A stretch of DNA of 64,000 nt from Ruminococcus hominis (GCF_014287355.1 NZ_JACOPE010000001.1:2542001-2606000), one strand, 5' to 3'. Positions 17,530-26,801 are shown, counted from the stretch's first letter. Translations and numbers: made by a program. Notes: a model not told the origin generated them from the sequence alone.

Positions 17530-18747
17530 TTATTTATTCACAATCGCAATTTTAAGACCCTTCTGCTCTAAGTTTGTAATATGAGCTTCGTTGATCTCTT
17601 CCAATGGGAATTTGTGTGTGATAAGTTTTTCCATTGGAAGTCCGATTCCTTTTGCTCTCTTCAAGAAATCAAATGTTGTTGCATAATCTCTCAGTGTGTA
17701 TACCCAAGATCCTACCAATGTGATCTCTTTTGAACAAAGATCAAAGTGTGGATTAATTGTTGCATCTCCGCCATTGATGAAGAATCCAAGTTCACAAAGT
17801 CCTCCGCCATTGCGGATGAATTTGTAAATGTTAGCATGAGCTACAGGAGATCCTGTACACTGGAATGCAAAGTCTGCTGCATGTCCGCCAAATGCTTCTT
17901 TTACAGCGTCTGCAAGTGCATCAATACCTTTATGATTCATGAAGTTAACTGACTTTTCTGCTCCCATTTCTTTCGCGAATGCAAGTCTCTGTTCGTTACC
18001 GTCAACTGCCACAATATTCTCAATACCCATTGTACGCAAAACAGCGATACAAATCAAGCCGATTGGTCCACATCCCTGAACAACAACACGACTATTGAAT
18101 CTTAAGATTCCAGTTGTTTTAGCTCTTTCTACTGCATGAACCAATACTGCACATGGCTCGATGAGGATTCGAGAATCCAGATCAAGATCACTTACATTAA
18201 AGACTGAAGATCCTTCTCTGACTAAGATGTAATCTGAGAACCATCCATTCAAATGGATATCATCATCTGGAAGTAATCCGTATACATCAGCTCCACCGAT
18301 ATTCTTCTTGTTCAAATCGAACATCTCGATCTCCGGATCATCTTTAAAAATCATACATGTTACAACTTTGTCTCCGACTTTCAGTGGTTTTCCTGCACTG
18401 TCAACTTTGACATTTTTACCCATTTTTACGATTTCTCCTGTACCCTCATGTCCAAGAGCAACTGGGATCAATCCAAATGGATCTCTCTTGAATTCGTGTG
18501 CGTCTGTTCCGCAGACTCCACAACCTTCTACTTTAACAAGAATATCTCCGTCACCAACTTCTGGGATTGGGAATTCTTTGATATCATAATGCTCCAGAGA
18601 TGTCAGCATAGCTACGCGTGCTGTCTTTGGAATTGCCTGGCTTGCTGGTGCCGGCGCACTTGCTGCAGGTGCTGCAACAGGTGATTTTAACATATTTTCA
18701 AGTACCTGTTTTACAACTTCTTCTACGTTTGCAGAATTCATTTCCAT
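17530..18747 (-). CDS. Zinc-dependent alcohol dehydrogenase with encapsulation peptide
   Basis: 405 residues. Residues 4-22 (NVEEVVKQVLENMLKSP) form a predicted encapsulation helix, followed by a 20-residue Ala/Pro linker. The medium-chain dehydrogenase domain has the catalytic-zinc region GCGVCGTDAHE and GHEGTG, and Rossmann motif VQGCGPIG. In the compartment it may reduce lactaldehyde to propanediol or propionaldehyde to propanol, recycling NADH for PduP. The structural-zinc cysteine cluster of classic ADHs is not evident. ATG at 18747 follows GGAGGG; the earlier ATG at 18762 has no site. Confidence 0.93.
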   Translation of the reverse strand: MEMNSANVEEVVKQVLENMLKSPVAAPAASAPAPASQAIPKTARVAMLTSLEHYDIKEFPIPEVGDGDILVKVEGCGVCGTDAHEFKRDPFGLIPVALGHEGTGEIVKMGKNVKVDSAGKPLKVGDKVVTCMIFKDDPEIEMFDLNKKNIGGADVYGLLPDDDIHLNGWFSDYILVREGSSVFNVSDLDLDSRILIEPCAVLVHAVERAKTTGILRFNSRVVVQGCGPIGLICIAVLRTMGIENIVAVDGNEQRLAFAKEMGAEKSVNFMNHKGIDALADAVKEAFGGHAADFAFQCTGSPVAHANIYKFIRNGGGLCELGFFINGGDATINPHFDLCSKEITLVGSWVYTLRDYATTFDFLKRAKGIGLPMEKLITHKFPLEEINEAHITNLEQKGLKIAIVNK

Positions 18748-18766
18748 TGTGTTACCCTCCATATTA

Positions 18767-20155
18767 TTATCTGATACACAAGCTGTCTGTCATAACACAT
18801 CTTCTTCTCTTAGTAAATGTGCTTGCGCTTGTCAGTCCTTCTCCTGTACGGCTTGCGATTGTGAAAGTACAGAATCCTTCACCACCAAAGCCAAGTGCTG
18901 AATACGAAGGTCCATTCTTTACAAGAATAGCTGTATCAATTGCTTTTGCATATTTTGTAATGTTATCCACATTCTTTGAATGGATATGTGCAGAATGTCT
19001 GTTGCCATGCTCCAGCCACACTGCCTGCTCTACTGCATCATCAAAATCTTTCGCTCTGACAACACCGAGAATTGGCATCATCAATTCTTCTGCGATCAAT
19101 GGATGCTCCTTTGGTCCTTCAAATGTGATACATCTGATATTGTCCGGAACCTGAACTCCGATCATACCAAGTAATGTTTTAGCATCTCTACCTACACATT
19201 TACGATTTAATTTTCCACCTTTGAGAACTACTTCTGTCAGTGCATCCTGCTCTTCTTTTGATGCAAGATAACATCCCTGTTCACTTACCATGTAGTGCAT
19301 CAATTCATCTGCAATAGAATCTACTGCAACGATTTCTTTTTCTGCGATACATGGGAGGTTGTTATCAAATGTACATCCGTTAACAATATCTTCTGCTGCT
19401 TTACGGATGTCTGCTGTCTCATCTACCAGTGCCGGTGGGTTACCTGCTCCGGCTCCGATTCCTCTCTTACCAGAAGAAAGCACTGCTGTTACTACACCAG
19501 GACCTCCTGTAGCTGCAATCAAAGGAATATCTTTATGTTTCATCATGACAGCACTTGTTTCCATCGTAGGTTTTTCAACAGTAACTGCGATATTATCCGG
19601 ACCGCCTGCTTCGATGGATGCTTCATTTAACATATTTACTGCATAAATAGAAGTCTTAATTGCCGCTGGATGTGGGTTGAATACAACTGTATTACCTCCT
19701 GCCAGCATTCCGATTGTATTACACAGAACTGTCTCACTTGGGTTTGTACAAGGAGTAATTGCTCCAATAACTCCAAATGGTCCCATCTCGATCAATGTAA
19801 GTCCTCTATCACCTGACCATGCAGTTGTTGTAATATCTTCTGTTCCAGGTGTTTTTTCAGCAACGAGCTGATGTTTTAAAATTTTATGTCCAACATTTCC
19901 CATGCCTGTTTCCTGCACACCCATATGTGCAAAAGTTTCAGCATTTTCTTTAATTTTTGTTCTAATGTTAGAAATGATTTTTTCTCTCTGATCCATAGAC
20001 ATCTTAGCAACGATTTTCTGTGATTTCTTCGCAGCTTCAATTGCTTCGTTCATGTCTTTGAATACTCCATGATTACCAGTCACATCGGCAGAAATCTGCA
20101 TCTTTGCAACAACTTCTTTAACGATGTCCTGAATCATCTGTTCATTTACAGACAC
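18767..20155 (-). CDS. CoA-acylating propionaldehyde dehydrogenase (PduP-like)
   Basis: 462 residues. Residues 1-20 (MSVNEQMIQDIVKEVVAKM) are an amphipathic encapsulation helix. The aldehyde dehydrogenase domain carries the catalytic cysteine C269 in FDNNLPCIAEKE and the nucleotide region ATGGPGVV. It oxidises propionaldehyde with NAD and CoA to propionyl-CoA. The start is GTG, 7 bases after a perfect AAGGAGG, and it overlaps the upstream PduO-like gene by 10 bases. Confidence 0.95.
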   Translation of the reverse strand: MSVNEQMIQDIVKEVVAKMQISADVTGNHGVFKDMNEAIEAAKKSQKIVAKMSMDQREKIISNIRTKIKENAETFAHMGVQETGMGNVGHKILKHQLVAEKTPGTEDITTTAWSGDRGLTLIEMGPFGVIGAITPCTNPSETVLCNTIGMLAGGNTVVFNPHPAAIKTSIYAVNMLNEASIEAGGPDNIAVTVEKPTMETSAVMMKHKDIPLIAATGGPGVVTAVLSSGKRGIGAGAGNPPALVDETADIRKAAEDIVNGCTFDNNLPCIAEKEIVAVDSIADELMHYMVSEQGCYLASKEEQDALTEVVLKGGKLNRKCVGRDAKTLLGMIGVQVPDNIRCITFEGPKEHPLIAEELMMPILGVVRAKDFDDAVEQAVWLEHGNRHSAHIHSKNVDNITKYAKAIDTAILVKNGPSYSALGFGGEGFCTFTIASRTGEGLTSASTFTKRRRCVMTDSLCIR

Positions 20156-20667
20156 GCTAATACCTCCTTAAAAGCTTCTTTTCCATAAGCAGCAAGCTCT
20201 GTGTCTTCTTTGGCACTGCCACCGCTTACACCTAAAGCTCCGATTATTTTGCCATCTGCTTCCAGCACCTCTCCACCGCCGAAGATTACGATCTTACCTT
20301 CATTAGTGAACTGAATACCATATAACTCTTTACCCGGCTGGCTTAGTTCAGCCAGCTTTGCGGTAGACATTTTTAAGCTTGCCGAAGTAAATGATTTGTT
20401 CAACGCAATGTCGAAACTTGCTATATAAGCACCATCCATGCTCTGGACTGCCACCGGTCTCCCAGCAGCATCCGCAACCGCAATTACTACATTCAATCCC
20501 ATTGTCTCTGCCTTTGCCTTCACTTTATCGATCAGACTATTAGCTTTATCCAATGTCATCTTGTTCTTTTTACATTTACAGACATGTCCTTGTGCATGGT
20601 GAGAACCGTTCGCATTCATCCCTTCCAGCACAGCCTTCACTGCATTGGAAATATCCTGTTCGTTCAT
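20146..20667 (-). CDS. PduO C-terminal-domain (GlcG/HbpS-like) protein with encapsulation peptide
   Basis: 173 residues from ATG at 20667. The N-terminal MNEQDISNAVKAVLEGM is a likely encapsulation helix, followed by a His/Cys-rich linker (HHAQGHVCKCKK) and the GlcG/HbpS domain (VVIAVADAAGRPVAV, FGGGEVLEADGKIIGALGVSG). Related domains bind haem or cobalamin-type ligands, but the function in B12-free compartments is unknown. The adenosyltransferase half of PduO is absent, consistent with a glycyl-radical dehydratase. The site TGAGGA favours this ATG over one 12 bases earlier. Confidence 0.9.
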   Translation of the reverse strand: MNEQDISNAVKAVLEGMNANGSHHAQGHVCKCKKNKMTLDKANSLIDKVKAKAETMGLNVVIAVADAAGRPVAVQSMDGAYIASFDIALNKSFTSASLKMSTAKLAELSQPGKELYGIQFTNEGKIVIFGGGEVLEADGKIIGALGVSGGSAKEDTELAAYGKEAFKEVLACL

Positions 20668-20693
20668 ACCAGTCCTCATTTCTTATATATAAA

Positions 20694-21497
20694 TTATTTT
20701 CCTAACTGATCCATAACTTTCTTTGTGATAGAAGCAATCAGGTCTGCATCTACTGTTGCTGCTTCATGTGATCCACAGTTTCCTCCACATGAGTGGCAGT
20801 TTGGTTTACCAGCTTTTGCATTTGGGCAAAGGTTTGCAGGATGTTTTCCTGGAAGTCCCATCTGTCTTCTGATTTCATAAAGTTTTTCAACCTGCTCTTT
20901 GTTCAGTTCCTGTGGTCCACCGATCTGCATTGTCTGCCATAACAGACGAGCGTAGAACTCTACTGACTCCATCTTGTGGTATGCATTTAATAAAGAATCA
21001 GAATATGTTAATGCTCCGTGGTTCTCAAGAAGAACTGCATCGAAATACTGAAGATATTCAGAAACTGCATCTGGAATCTCCATTGTAGAAGGTGTACCAT
21101 ATTTAGCAACTGGAACACATCCAAGAGCGATAACTGCCTCTGGCATGATTGGCTGTGTCAAAGGAATACCTGCAATTGCAAATGTTGTTGCATAAAGTGG
21201 ATGAGCATGTACTACAGAATTAACATCTGATCTCTCTTTGTAAACACGCATATGCATTTTGATCTCTGATGATGGTTTGAATCCTGGGTTAGCCTGGATT
21301 ACATTACCATTAGCATCTACTTTACAGATATACTCTGGCGTCATAAATCCTTTACTTACTCCTGTTGGTGTGCAAAGGAATTCGTTGTCGTTCAATTTTA
21401 CTGAAAAGTTACCATCATTTGCTGCAACCATTCCACGATTATAAACGCGTCTACCGATCTCACACATCTCTTTTTTGATTTCATACTCGTTAACCAT
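20694..21497 (-). CDS. Class II aldolase (rhamnulose/fuculose-1-phosphate aldolase type) with C-terminal encapsulation peptide
   Basis: 267 residues. Residues 1-220 are an aldolase II domain with zinc histidines in VVHAHPLYATT and LLENHGALTYS. A Cys-rich linker with NCHSCGGNC follows, and the last 18 residues (DADLIASITKKVMDQLGK) form a terminal amphipathic helix. It would split rhamnulose-1-P or fuculose-1-P to DHAP and L-lactaldehyde; the nearby rhaA and rhaB favour rhamnose. C-terminal targeting differs from the N-terminal peptides of the other cargo. ATG at 21497 follows AAGGAGG. It heads the main shell/enzyme operon. Confidence 0.93.
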   Translation of the reverse strand: MVNEYEIKKEMCEIGRRVYNRGMVAANDGNFSVKLNDNEFLCTPTGVSKGFMTPEYICKVDANGNVIQANPGFKPSSEIKMHMRVYKERSDVNSVVHAHPLYATTFAIAGIPLTQPIMPEAVIALGCVPVAKYGTPSTMEIPDAVSEYLQYFDAVLLENHGALTYSDSLLNAYHKMESVEFYARLLWQTMQIGGPQELNKEQVEKLYEIRRQMGLPGKHPANLCPNAKAGKPNCHSCGGNCGSHEAATVDADLIASITKKVMDQLGK

Positions 21498-21552
21498 TCT
21501 TGTTTCCTCCTTGGATTTTACAAAAAATTTGTTTTTTGTTATTTCTAACTTG

Positions 21553-21581
21553 ATTCTACCACACAACCCCACAACAGTCAA
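21553..21581 (-). promoter_or_regulatory. Promoter of the aldolase/shell operon
   Basis: Minus strand TTGACT (21581-21576) and TAGAAT (21558-21553) are 17 bases apart, 56 bases before the aldolase start. The spacer contains two CACAAC repeats (plus-strand reading), a motif shared with two other promoters of this locus. Confidence 0.85.
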
Positions 21582-21789
21582 CTAGATCTTGTGTTGTTTT
21601 TGTTGGTTTTCACCCTTTGTTTTTACTGTTTTTCAGTTTACTCTTATCTGTTCCTGTTGTATCGGAAATGTTTTTCAAGTTATTCACATATTGTTTTATT
21701 TTTTGATATATTTTGTGAAGTTTCAGGATATGCGCCCGTCTTCTTATACAACATATATCGTCACTATTCACACTTCGTGTGACCAGCTA

Positions 21790-22584
21790 TCATCCGCCGA
21801 TCTGACACTCGATTCCCGATGTCACCTCAGCTACTTTCAATAGCTTTTCCATATGTTCATTTGTCGGAGGTTTTACATCCCCCATCAAATACTCTCGATT
21901 CAATCCGGTGTATTTATCCTGTCCTAATCTATGATATGGCAACAAATGCATACGTTTCACATTAGGAAGTGTCGCTGTATAAGCTGCAATCTGACGGATC
22001 TCCTCTTCTGTATCATTGAACCCCGGTATAACCGGAACTCTTATGCTAAGTTCTGTCATGCCAGACTTTGCAATCTTCATCGCATTTTCTATCATCAGTT
22101 CATTGGAACGTCCAGTAAACTCTTTATGCTTTCTTGGATTCATATGTTTAATATCAAGCAGATACTGATCTAAATATGGAAGCAGTTTTTCAATTGTCTC
22201 CCATTTTGCACATCCCATACTCTCCATTGCTGTACTAATTCCGCTTTCTTGTGCAGCCTGAAGCAACGCTGTTGCAAATTCCGGCTGGCAAAGGCTTTCT
22301 CCTCCTGACAGAGTCAAACCTCCACCCGTTCTCCAGTAATACTGACGATCCTTCTCCACCGTCTTCATCACCTCTGCAACAGTCACATCACGCCCGATCA
22401 CTTTCGGCTTTCCCTGCACCATCATCGTCTGGATATCATATTCCTGAGATTCCGGATTACAGCACCATCGGCAACGAAGTACACAGCCTTTCAAAAACAC
22501 AATTGTCCGAATTCCATTTCCATCATGAATAGAGTATCGCTGAATATCGAAAATACGACCTTTCGTATTCCAGTATGCTTCCAT
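21790..22584 (-). CDS. Glycyl-radical enzyme activase (radical SAM)
   Basis: 264 residues. The radical SAM cluster motif is C34-V-L-R-C38-R-W-C41, followed by GGESLCQPEF for SAM binding. It installs the glycyl radical on the dehydratase encoded just upstream, with 49 bases between them. The ferredoxin-like insert with extra cysteine sets, present in most activases of glycerol, choline and propanediol GREs, is missing, so the protein has the short PflA-like build. It ends 210 bases before the next operon's promoter. Confidence 0.95.
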   Translation of the reverse strand: MEAYWNTKGRIFDIQRYSIHDGNGIRTIVFLKGCVLRCRWCCNPESQEYDIQTMMVQGKPKVIGRDVTVAEVMKTVEKDRQYYWRTGGGLTLSGGESLCQPEFATALLQAAQESGISTAMESMGCAKWETIEKLLPYLDQYLLDIKHMNPRKHKEFTGRSNELMIENAMKIAKSGMTELSIRVPVIPGFNDTEEEIRQIAAYTATLPNVKRMHLLPYHRLGQDKYTGLNREYLMGDVKPPTNEHMEKLLKVAEVTSGIECQIGG

Positions 22585-22633
22585 GTTGTCTGTTCCTTTC
22601 TTGTATCACTGTTCAAATGCGAACTGTAATATT

Positions 22634-25165
22634 TTAAAATCCCTGCTCTGTTCTACGAATGATATCATCCTGCAAAGATTTTGATAACGTTGTGAACAAT
22701 GCACTATAACCTGCAACACGAACAACTAAATGTTTATACTGTTCCGGATGTTTCTGTGCATCCAACAATGTTTCTCTACTGACTACGTTAAACTGCATAT
22801 GACTTCCTTTTTGATCAAAGTAAGAGCGAATCAATCCCACAAAATTCTCAAGTCCTCTTCTTCCGCTTAATGCAGATGGGTGGAACTTCTGATTAAATAA
22901 TGTTCCGTTTGATGCAATTCCATGATCCAGTCTTGAAACCGAATTAGCTGCTGCTGTTGGTCCATTCACATCTTTACCTGCTGATGGAGAAACGCCATCT
23001 GCTACAGGCTGATATGCAAATCTTCCATCCGGTGTTGCTCCAGTCTGTGCTCCCAGAGGAACATTTGCAGATACTGGATAAAGACCTGCCTGGAACTGTC
23101 CACCTCTTGGATTGTAATATTTCAACATTGGCTTTGTATATGTATAAGCAACATCTCTTGCAAATGCATCTACTTCCGGATCGTCGTTACCAAATTTTGG
23201 AACCTCTTCGATCATCTTAAGGATGCGTTCTCCATTTGCCTTTGCTTCCGGAGATTCAACCGCTGCCACTACACTCTGCAAAATTGCTGCAATCTCTGTC
23301 GGTCCTACCTGCTGTCCGGCTGCTGCCATATCCTGTGCAACCTCTGATGTCATCGCTGCAATGTCTTCCTGATTCAAACCATGACCATAGTTTGTTGTCA
23401 AAGCTTCTTTCAGTTCTTTCATTGACAATTTTTTCTCGTCATATACAAGTGTTTTCACTACATATAATGAATCTGCCATATTTGCAATTCCAAATCCCTG
23501 TGGTCCTGTGAAATTGTAAACAGCTCCACCTTCCTGCACCGATTTACCACTCTTCATACAATCATCGATCATAGATGATAGGAATGGTAACGGACATCTC
23601 TCAGCATGTGCCATATCTATGGCATTATCAGCGTTAACCAACAATTTGATCATGTATTCCATCTGAACTTTATAAGCATGGTAGAACTTCTCAAATGTAT
23701 CCATATCTTCCACATTACCTGTCTGTGGTCCAACCTGAACACCTTTGTCCTTACCATTGTGGAATACCAATTCCAATGGACGACACATATTAAAGAATGC
23801 TGCATCATGCCATCCGTCTGTCTTACCGGCTTTCTGTGGTTCTACACAGCCGATAATGTTATAGTCTCTTGCATCTTCCAGTGTTACACCTCTGCTCATC
23901 AATGAAGGAATGATCACTTCATCATTATAATAGGCCGGAAGTCCAATACCGGTTCTTGTCAGCTCTGCTGCTTTGATCATCAGATCATGAGGTGTTCCAT
24001 TCCATACACGGATAGAAAGTGATGGTGCCGGAAGAAATACATGATGCGAAGCATCAATACACATAAACGACAAATCATTTGTCACATCAATTCCTTCTGA
24101 ATTCTGTCCACCAACAATCATATTCTGGAACAAGCTATATCCTGCAAATCCCTCTGCTGAAGCGCCGTCACGACATTTGTTCAAGTCATTTAACTTAACA
24201 AAAATACAATCGATCAGTTCCTGTGCAAACTCTCTTGTAAGTTTGCCGCTATCGAGATCCTTCTTATAATAAGGATACATGTACTGATCAAATCGTCCCG
24301 GTGAAATAGAATGTCCACTCGATTCAATCTGAAGCAGCTGCTGTACAAACCAAAATGACTGACATGCTTCATAAAAGCTTGTTGCACCTTTTTCTGGTAC
24401 ATTCACACAGTTCTGAGCAATCTGAAGTAATTCCAGTTTTCGTTTTTCATCTGTGCATTTCTGCGCCTCATCCAGTGCAAGTTGTGCATATCTTCTTGCG
24501 TAATTGATTGCTGCATTACAACTAATGATCATTGCCTGCAGAAGTCTTGACTTCTTCTGGTAATTACCATCTGCATAGCTGATTGATGCAAGTTCAGCTT
24601 CTGCCTTTTCTCTGATCCCTGCAAATCCAATATCTAACACTTCCCAGTATTTTACTGTAACGTGTCCTACACCATTATAGAAATAGTTTCCCGGTGTGAA
24701 CATATTATGTTCCATTGCAGTCAATGTCTCAGGTTCCATATAAGCAGTTGCCAGTTCACTGGTCGTTTTTCCTTTCCAATAGGCATCTGCTTCTTTAATC
24801 TCCTGCTTTGTCTGCTCTGAAATGTAAAATGGATCTGCTGATCTGGTCTCTACTGTATCAAACTCTGCTTCCAGCCACTCATATGAGAATTCTGGATATG
24901 TCTGACATCCTCTTGGTGCAAGTGTTGTGCTACCAACAATCAACTCAAGATCACGAATCACGATTGGAATATTTTCCAATATATGTTCAAATGCTTTCGC
25001 ACGACGTATGATGATTGGTTCATTCTCTGTCTGCTTATAAGATTCTGTAATCAGCCTTGCTCTGGCTGACTCAATCTCCGGCATCTTCGCATAAAGATTC
25101 TCGACCAGTTTAGGGATTCTATCCGATTTCGGAATAGCCGTATTATCATAGGTATATAGTCCCAT
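22634..25165 (-). CDS. Glycyl-radical 1,2-propanediol dehydratase
   Basis: 843 residues, standard for the family. The active-site cysteine and glutamate are C440 and E442 in NIIGCVEPQ, and the radical glycine is G819 in VRVAGYSALF, followed by a 24-residue tail. It eliminates water from 1,2-propanediol to give propionaldehyde without cobalamin. GCVEP and the compartment context fit a diol dehydratase, glycerol being a possible side substrate. No appended encapsulation helix is obvious at the N-terminus. It heads its own operon with the activase. Confidence 0.94.
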   Translation of the reverse strand: MGLYTYDNTAIPKSDRIPKLVENLYAKMPEIESARARLITESYKQTENEPIIIRRAKAFEHILENIPIVIRDLELIVGSTTLAPRGCQTYPEFSYEWLEAEFDTVETRSADPFYISEQTKQEIKEADAYWKGKTTSELATAYMEPETLTAMEHNMFTPGNYFYNGVGHVTVKYWEVLDIGFAGIREKAEAELASISYADGNYQKKSRLLQAMIISCNAAINYARRYAQLALDEAQKCTDEKRKLELLQIAQNCVNVPEKGATSFYEACQSFWFVQQLLQIESSGHSISPGRFDQYMYPYYKKDLDSGKLTREFAQELIDCIFVKLNDLNKCRDGASAEGFAGYSLFQNMIVGGQNSEGIDVTNDLSFMCIDASHHVFLPAPSLSIRVWNGTPHDLMIKAAELTRTGIGLPAYYNDEVIIPSLMSRGVTLEDARDYNIIGCVEPQKAGKTDGWHDAAFFNMCRPLELVFHNGKDKGVQVGPQTGNVEDMDTFEKFYHAYKVQMEYMIKLLVNADNAIDMAHAERCPLPFLSSMIDDCMKSGKSVQEGGAVYNFTGPQGFGIANMADSLYVVKTLVYDEKKLSMKELKEALTTNYGHGLNQEDIAAMTSEVAQDMAAAGQQVGPTEIAAILQSVVAAVESPEAKANGERILKMIEEVPKFGNDDPEVDAFARDVAYTYTKPMLKYYNPRGGQFQAGLYPVSANVPLGAQTGATPDGRFAYQPVADGVSPSAGKDVNGPTAAANSVSRLDHGIASNGTLFNQKFHPSALSGRRGLENFVGLIRSYFDQKGSHMQFNVVSRETLLDAQKHPEQYKHLVVRVAGYSALFTTLSKSLQDDIIRRTEQGF

Positions 25166-25202
25166 TTTTCGTTCTTCTCCTTTCCTCTGCCCAGTTATTG
25201 TT

Positions 25203-25231
25203 ATTATACTTCACGAACGCCATTAAGTCAA
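25203..25231 (-). promoter_or_regulatory. Promoter of the dehydratase operon
   Basis: Minus strand TTGACT (25231-25226) and TATAAT (25208-25203) are exactly 17 bases apart, 38 bases before the dehydratase start. A CACAACA motif (25238-25244) abuts the -35 box upstream. The rest of the 331-base gap 25166-25496 is AT-rich; I see no clear promoter for the divergent PHP gene. Confidence 0.87.
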
Positions 25232-25496
25232 CGAAATCACAACAAATCCCAATACTTTTATCCGTATAAACAATTCTGAAAACAACAGAATCCCACATTT
25301 TTATGTTGGTTTTCATTCTAAACATCTCTTTTTTTCGCATTTTTATATTGACATCCGTCACAAAACAATCCATACTGGGTTTAAAGTATTTAATATAATT
25401 CTATTCTAATATATTTTTTAATAAATTGCATCTAATTTTTACTCAATAGCAAACTTATTTATACATTTTAAACAAAAGGAAAGTGAGGGATTTGTT

Positions 25497-26228
25497 GTGT
25501 TTTCAATTGAACTAGACATTCATACTCATACAATTGCCAGTGGTCACGCATCCACCGCAACTATTACTGATATGGTAAAGGCTGCTTCGGCTGCTCACTT
25601 AAAATTACTCGGAATATCAGACCATGGTCCGGCGACATTAGGAGGCGGAAAACCTTCTTATTTCCGTAGTCTCCCTATGGCTGCCCGTAAACGGCTTGGG
25701 ATAAATATGCTTTATGGTATCGAAGCTAATATTACAGATTACAATGGAACTTTAGATTTGGAAGATTCTTTACTTGCAGGACTTGACTATGTCATTGCCA
25801 GTATTCATAAACCTGTCCTCAAACCTGGTACAGAGGCTGAAAATACAAAGGCTTATCTTCGTGCTATGGAGAATCCTTTTGTATCTATTCTCGGACACTG
25901 CGATGATGTCAAATATCCTGTTGATTATTTGGCAATTATCAAATCTGCAATGGAACATCAAGTCATATTAGAAATTAACAATAGTTCACTTAGCCCGGAT
26001 GGATATCGCGGAGATACAAAATTTAACGATTTGATGATTTTGAATTTGTGCAAACATTTTCATTATCCGGTGTTATTATCGAGTGACAGCCACGGTCCGG
26101 AACATGTGGGAGATTTTCGATATGCATTGGAATTGGTGGAACAGGCGGAATTTCCGAAAGAGTTGGTGTTGAATTATTCAACTAATGAATTGATGAGCTG
26201 GCTGGAGAAGAGGAAAGTTGCTATTTAG
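25497..26228 (+). CDS. PHP-domain phosphatase (YcdX-like)
   Basis: A 243-residue PHP-family metallohydrolase of the YcdX length. The trinuclear metal ligands appear as DIHTHT near residue 7, GISDHG near 40, GIEANI near 73, SIHKP near 103, GHCDD near 132 and SDSHG near 196. Relatives hydrolyse phosphomonoesters in the cytoplasm; the substrate here is not known. The start is GTG after GAGGGA. It stands alone on the plus strand, and its stop lies within one arm of a 17-base inverted repeat. Confidence 0.9.
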   Translation: MFSIELDIHTHTIASGHASTATITDMVKAASAAHLKLLGISDHGPATLGGGKPSYFRSLPMAARKRLGINMLYGIEANITDYNGTLDLEDSLLAGLDYVIASIHKPVLKPGTEAENTKAYLRAMENPFVSILGHCDDVKYPVDYLAIIKSAMEHQVILEINNSSLSPDGYRGDTKFNDLMILNLCKHFHYPVLLSSDSHGPEHVGDFRYALELVEQAEFPKELVLNYSTNELMSWLEKRKVAI

Positions 26229-26233
26229 TTCAC
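26217..26233 (+). repeat. Left arm of a 17-base inverted repeat
   Basis: This 17-base sequence, which includes the stop codon of the PHP gene, recurs exactly in inverted orientation at 27042-27058 beside the rhaA stop codon. The two copies bound the 829-base non-coding interval. Confidence 0.85.
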
Positions 26234-26241
26234 GATGCCCT

Positions 26242-26333
26242 CAAAGCAAGAAAAAGACTATGCACTCCTGCTCAGCTTCGTCGGGCAAGCCCGACTCCAA
26301 TTCGCTGGATTGCATAGTCTTTTTCTTGCTTTG
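26242..26333. repeat. 23-bp perfect hairpin element
   Basis: Arms 26242-26264 and 26311-26333 are perfect complements. An inner GTCGGG-CAA-GCCCGAC hairpin lies between them and CACGAT/ATCGTG (26231, 26340) may extend the stem. It sits just after the PHP stop and may act as its terminator, but it is much longer than usual and could be a transposable relic. Confidence 0.75.
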
Positions 26334-26379
26334 TGGTGTATCGTGATTGAAATAGGTGGAATGATGAAGGATTTACTTT

Positions 26380-26757
26380 TCTGGGATCTGATGTATCTAC
26401 ATCCTAGGTTTATTTGCTGTCGCAGATGCTTTTTTGACAACTGATGTATCTGCACTGCCTTGATATTCATTGTTGCAGATGCTATTCAGCCTGCCTGTCA
26501 TGTATAAATTGCATCTACATCTTGTCTTTTCTGGGATTTAAAGATACTTCCTTCGCAAATCTTGCATCTACATCCCACGTTTTCGATAACCTGAGGATAC
26601 TCCCCGCAAAAATTTTGCATCCTCAATCCGCTCTTTCTACACCTTGCAGATACCTCCCACAGAAATTTTGCATCCTCAACCTGCCCTTTCTACACCTTGC
26701 AGATACACCCAACTGAATTTTTGCATCCTCACTTCCAGAAAATCCACTATCACAAAT
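26380..26757. repeat. Degenerate array of ~53-base repeats
   Basis: The last units begin CTTGCAGATAC at 26643 and 26696 (period 53), each holding GAATTTTGCATCCTC-like text; an earlier unit begins near 26590. Further left, diverged copies share TTGCATCTACATC and GCAGATGC words. Individual units are weak dyads (GAGGAT with ATCCTC). Spacers are not unique and no Cas genes occur, so it is not CRISPR. No ORF of merit overlaps. Confidence 0.6.
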
Positions 26758-26801
26758 ATCTCCCCTATTCTTTGAACTCCATGACCTGAGCCGATACATT
26801 A

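Noticed and set aside
18618..19154. 178-codon plus-strand frame across the Zn-ADH/PduP junction
   Set aside because: Antisense to two well-supported genes and their intergenic ribosome binding site.
26380..26757. Repeats that could suggest a CRISPR array
   Set aside because: Units are adjacent and diverged with no unique spacers of constant length, and no cas gene is present.
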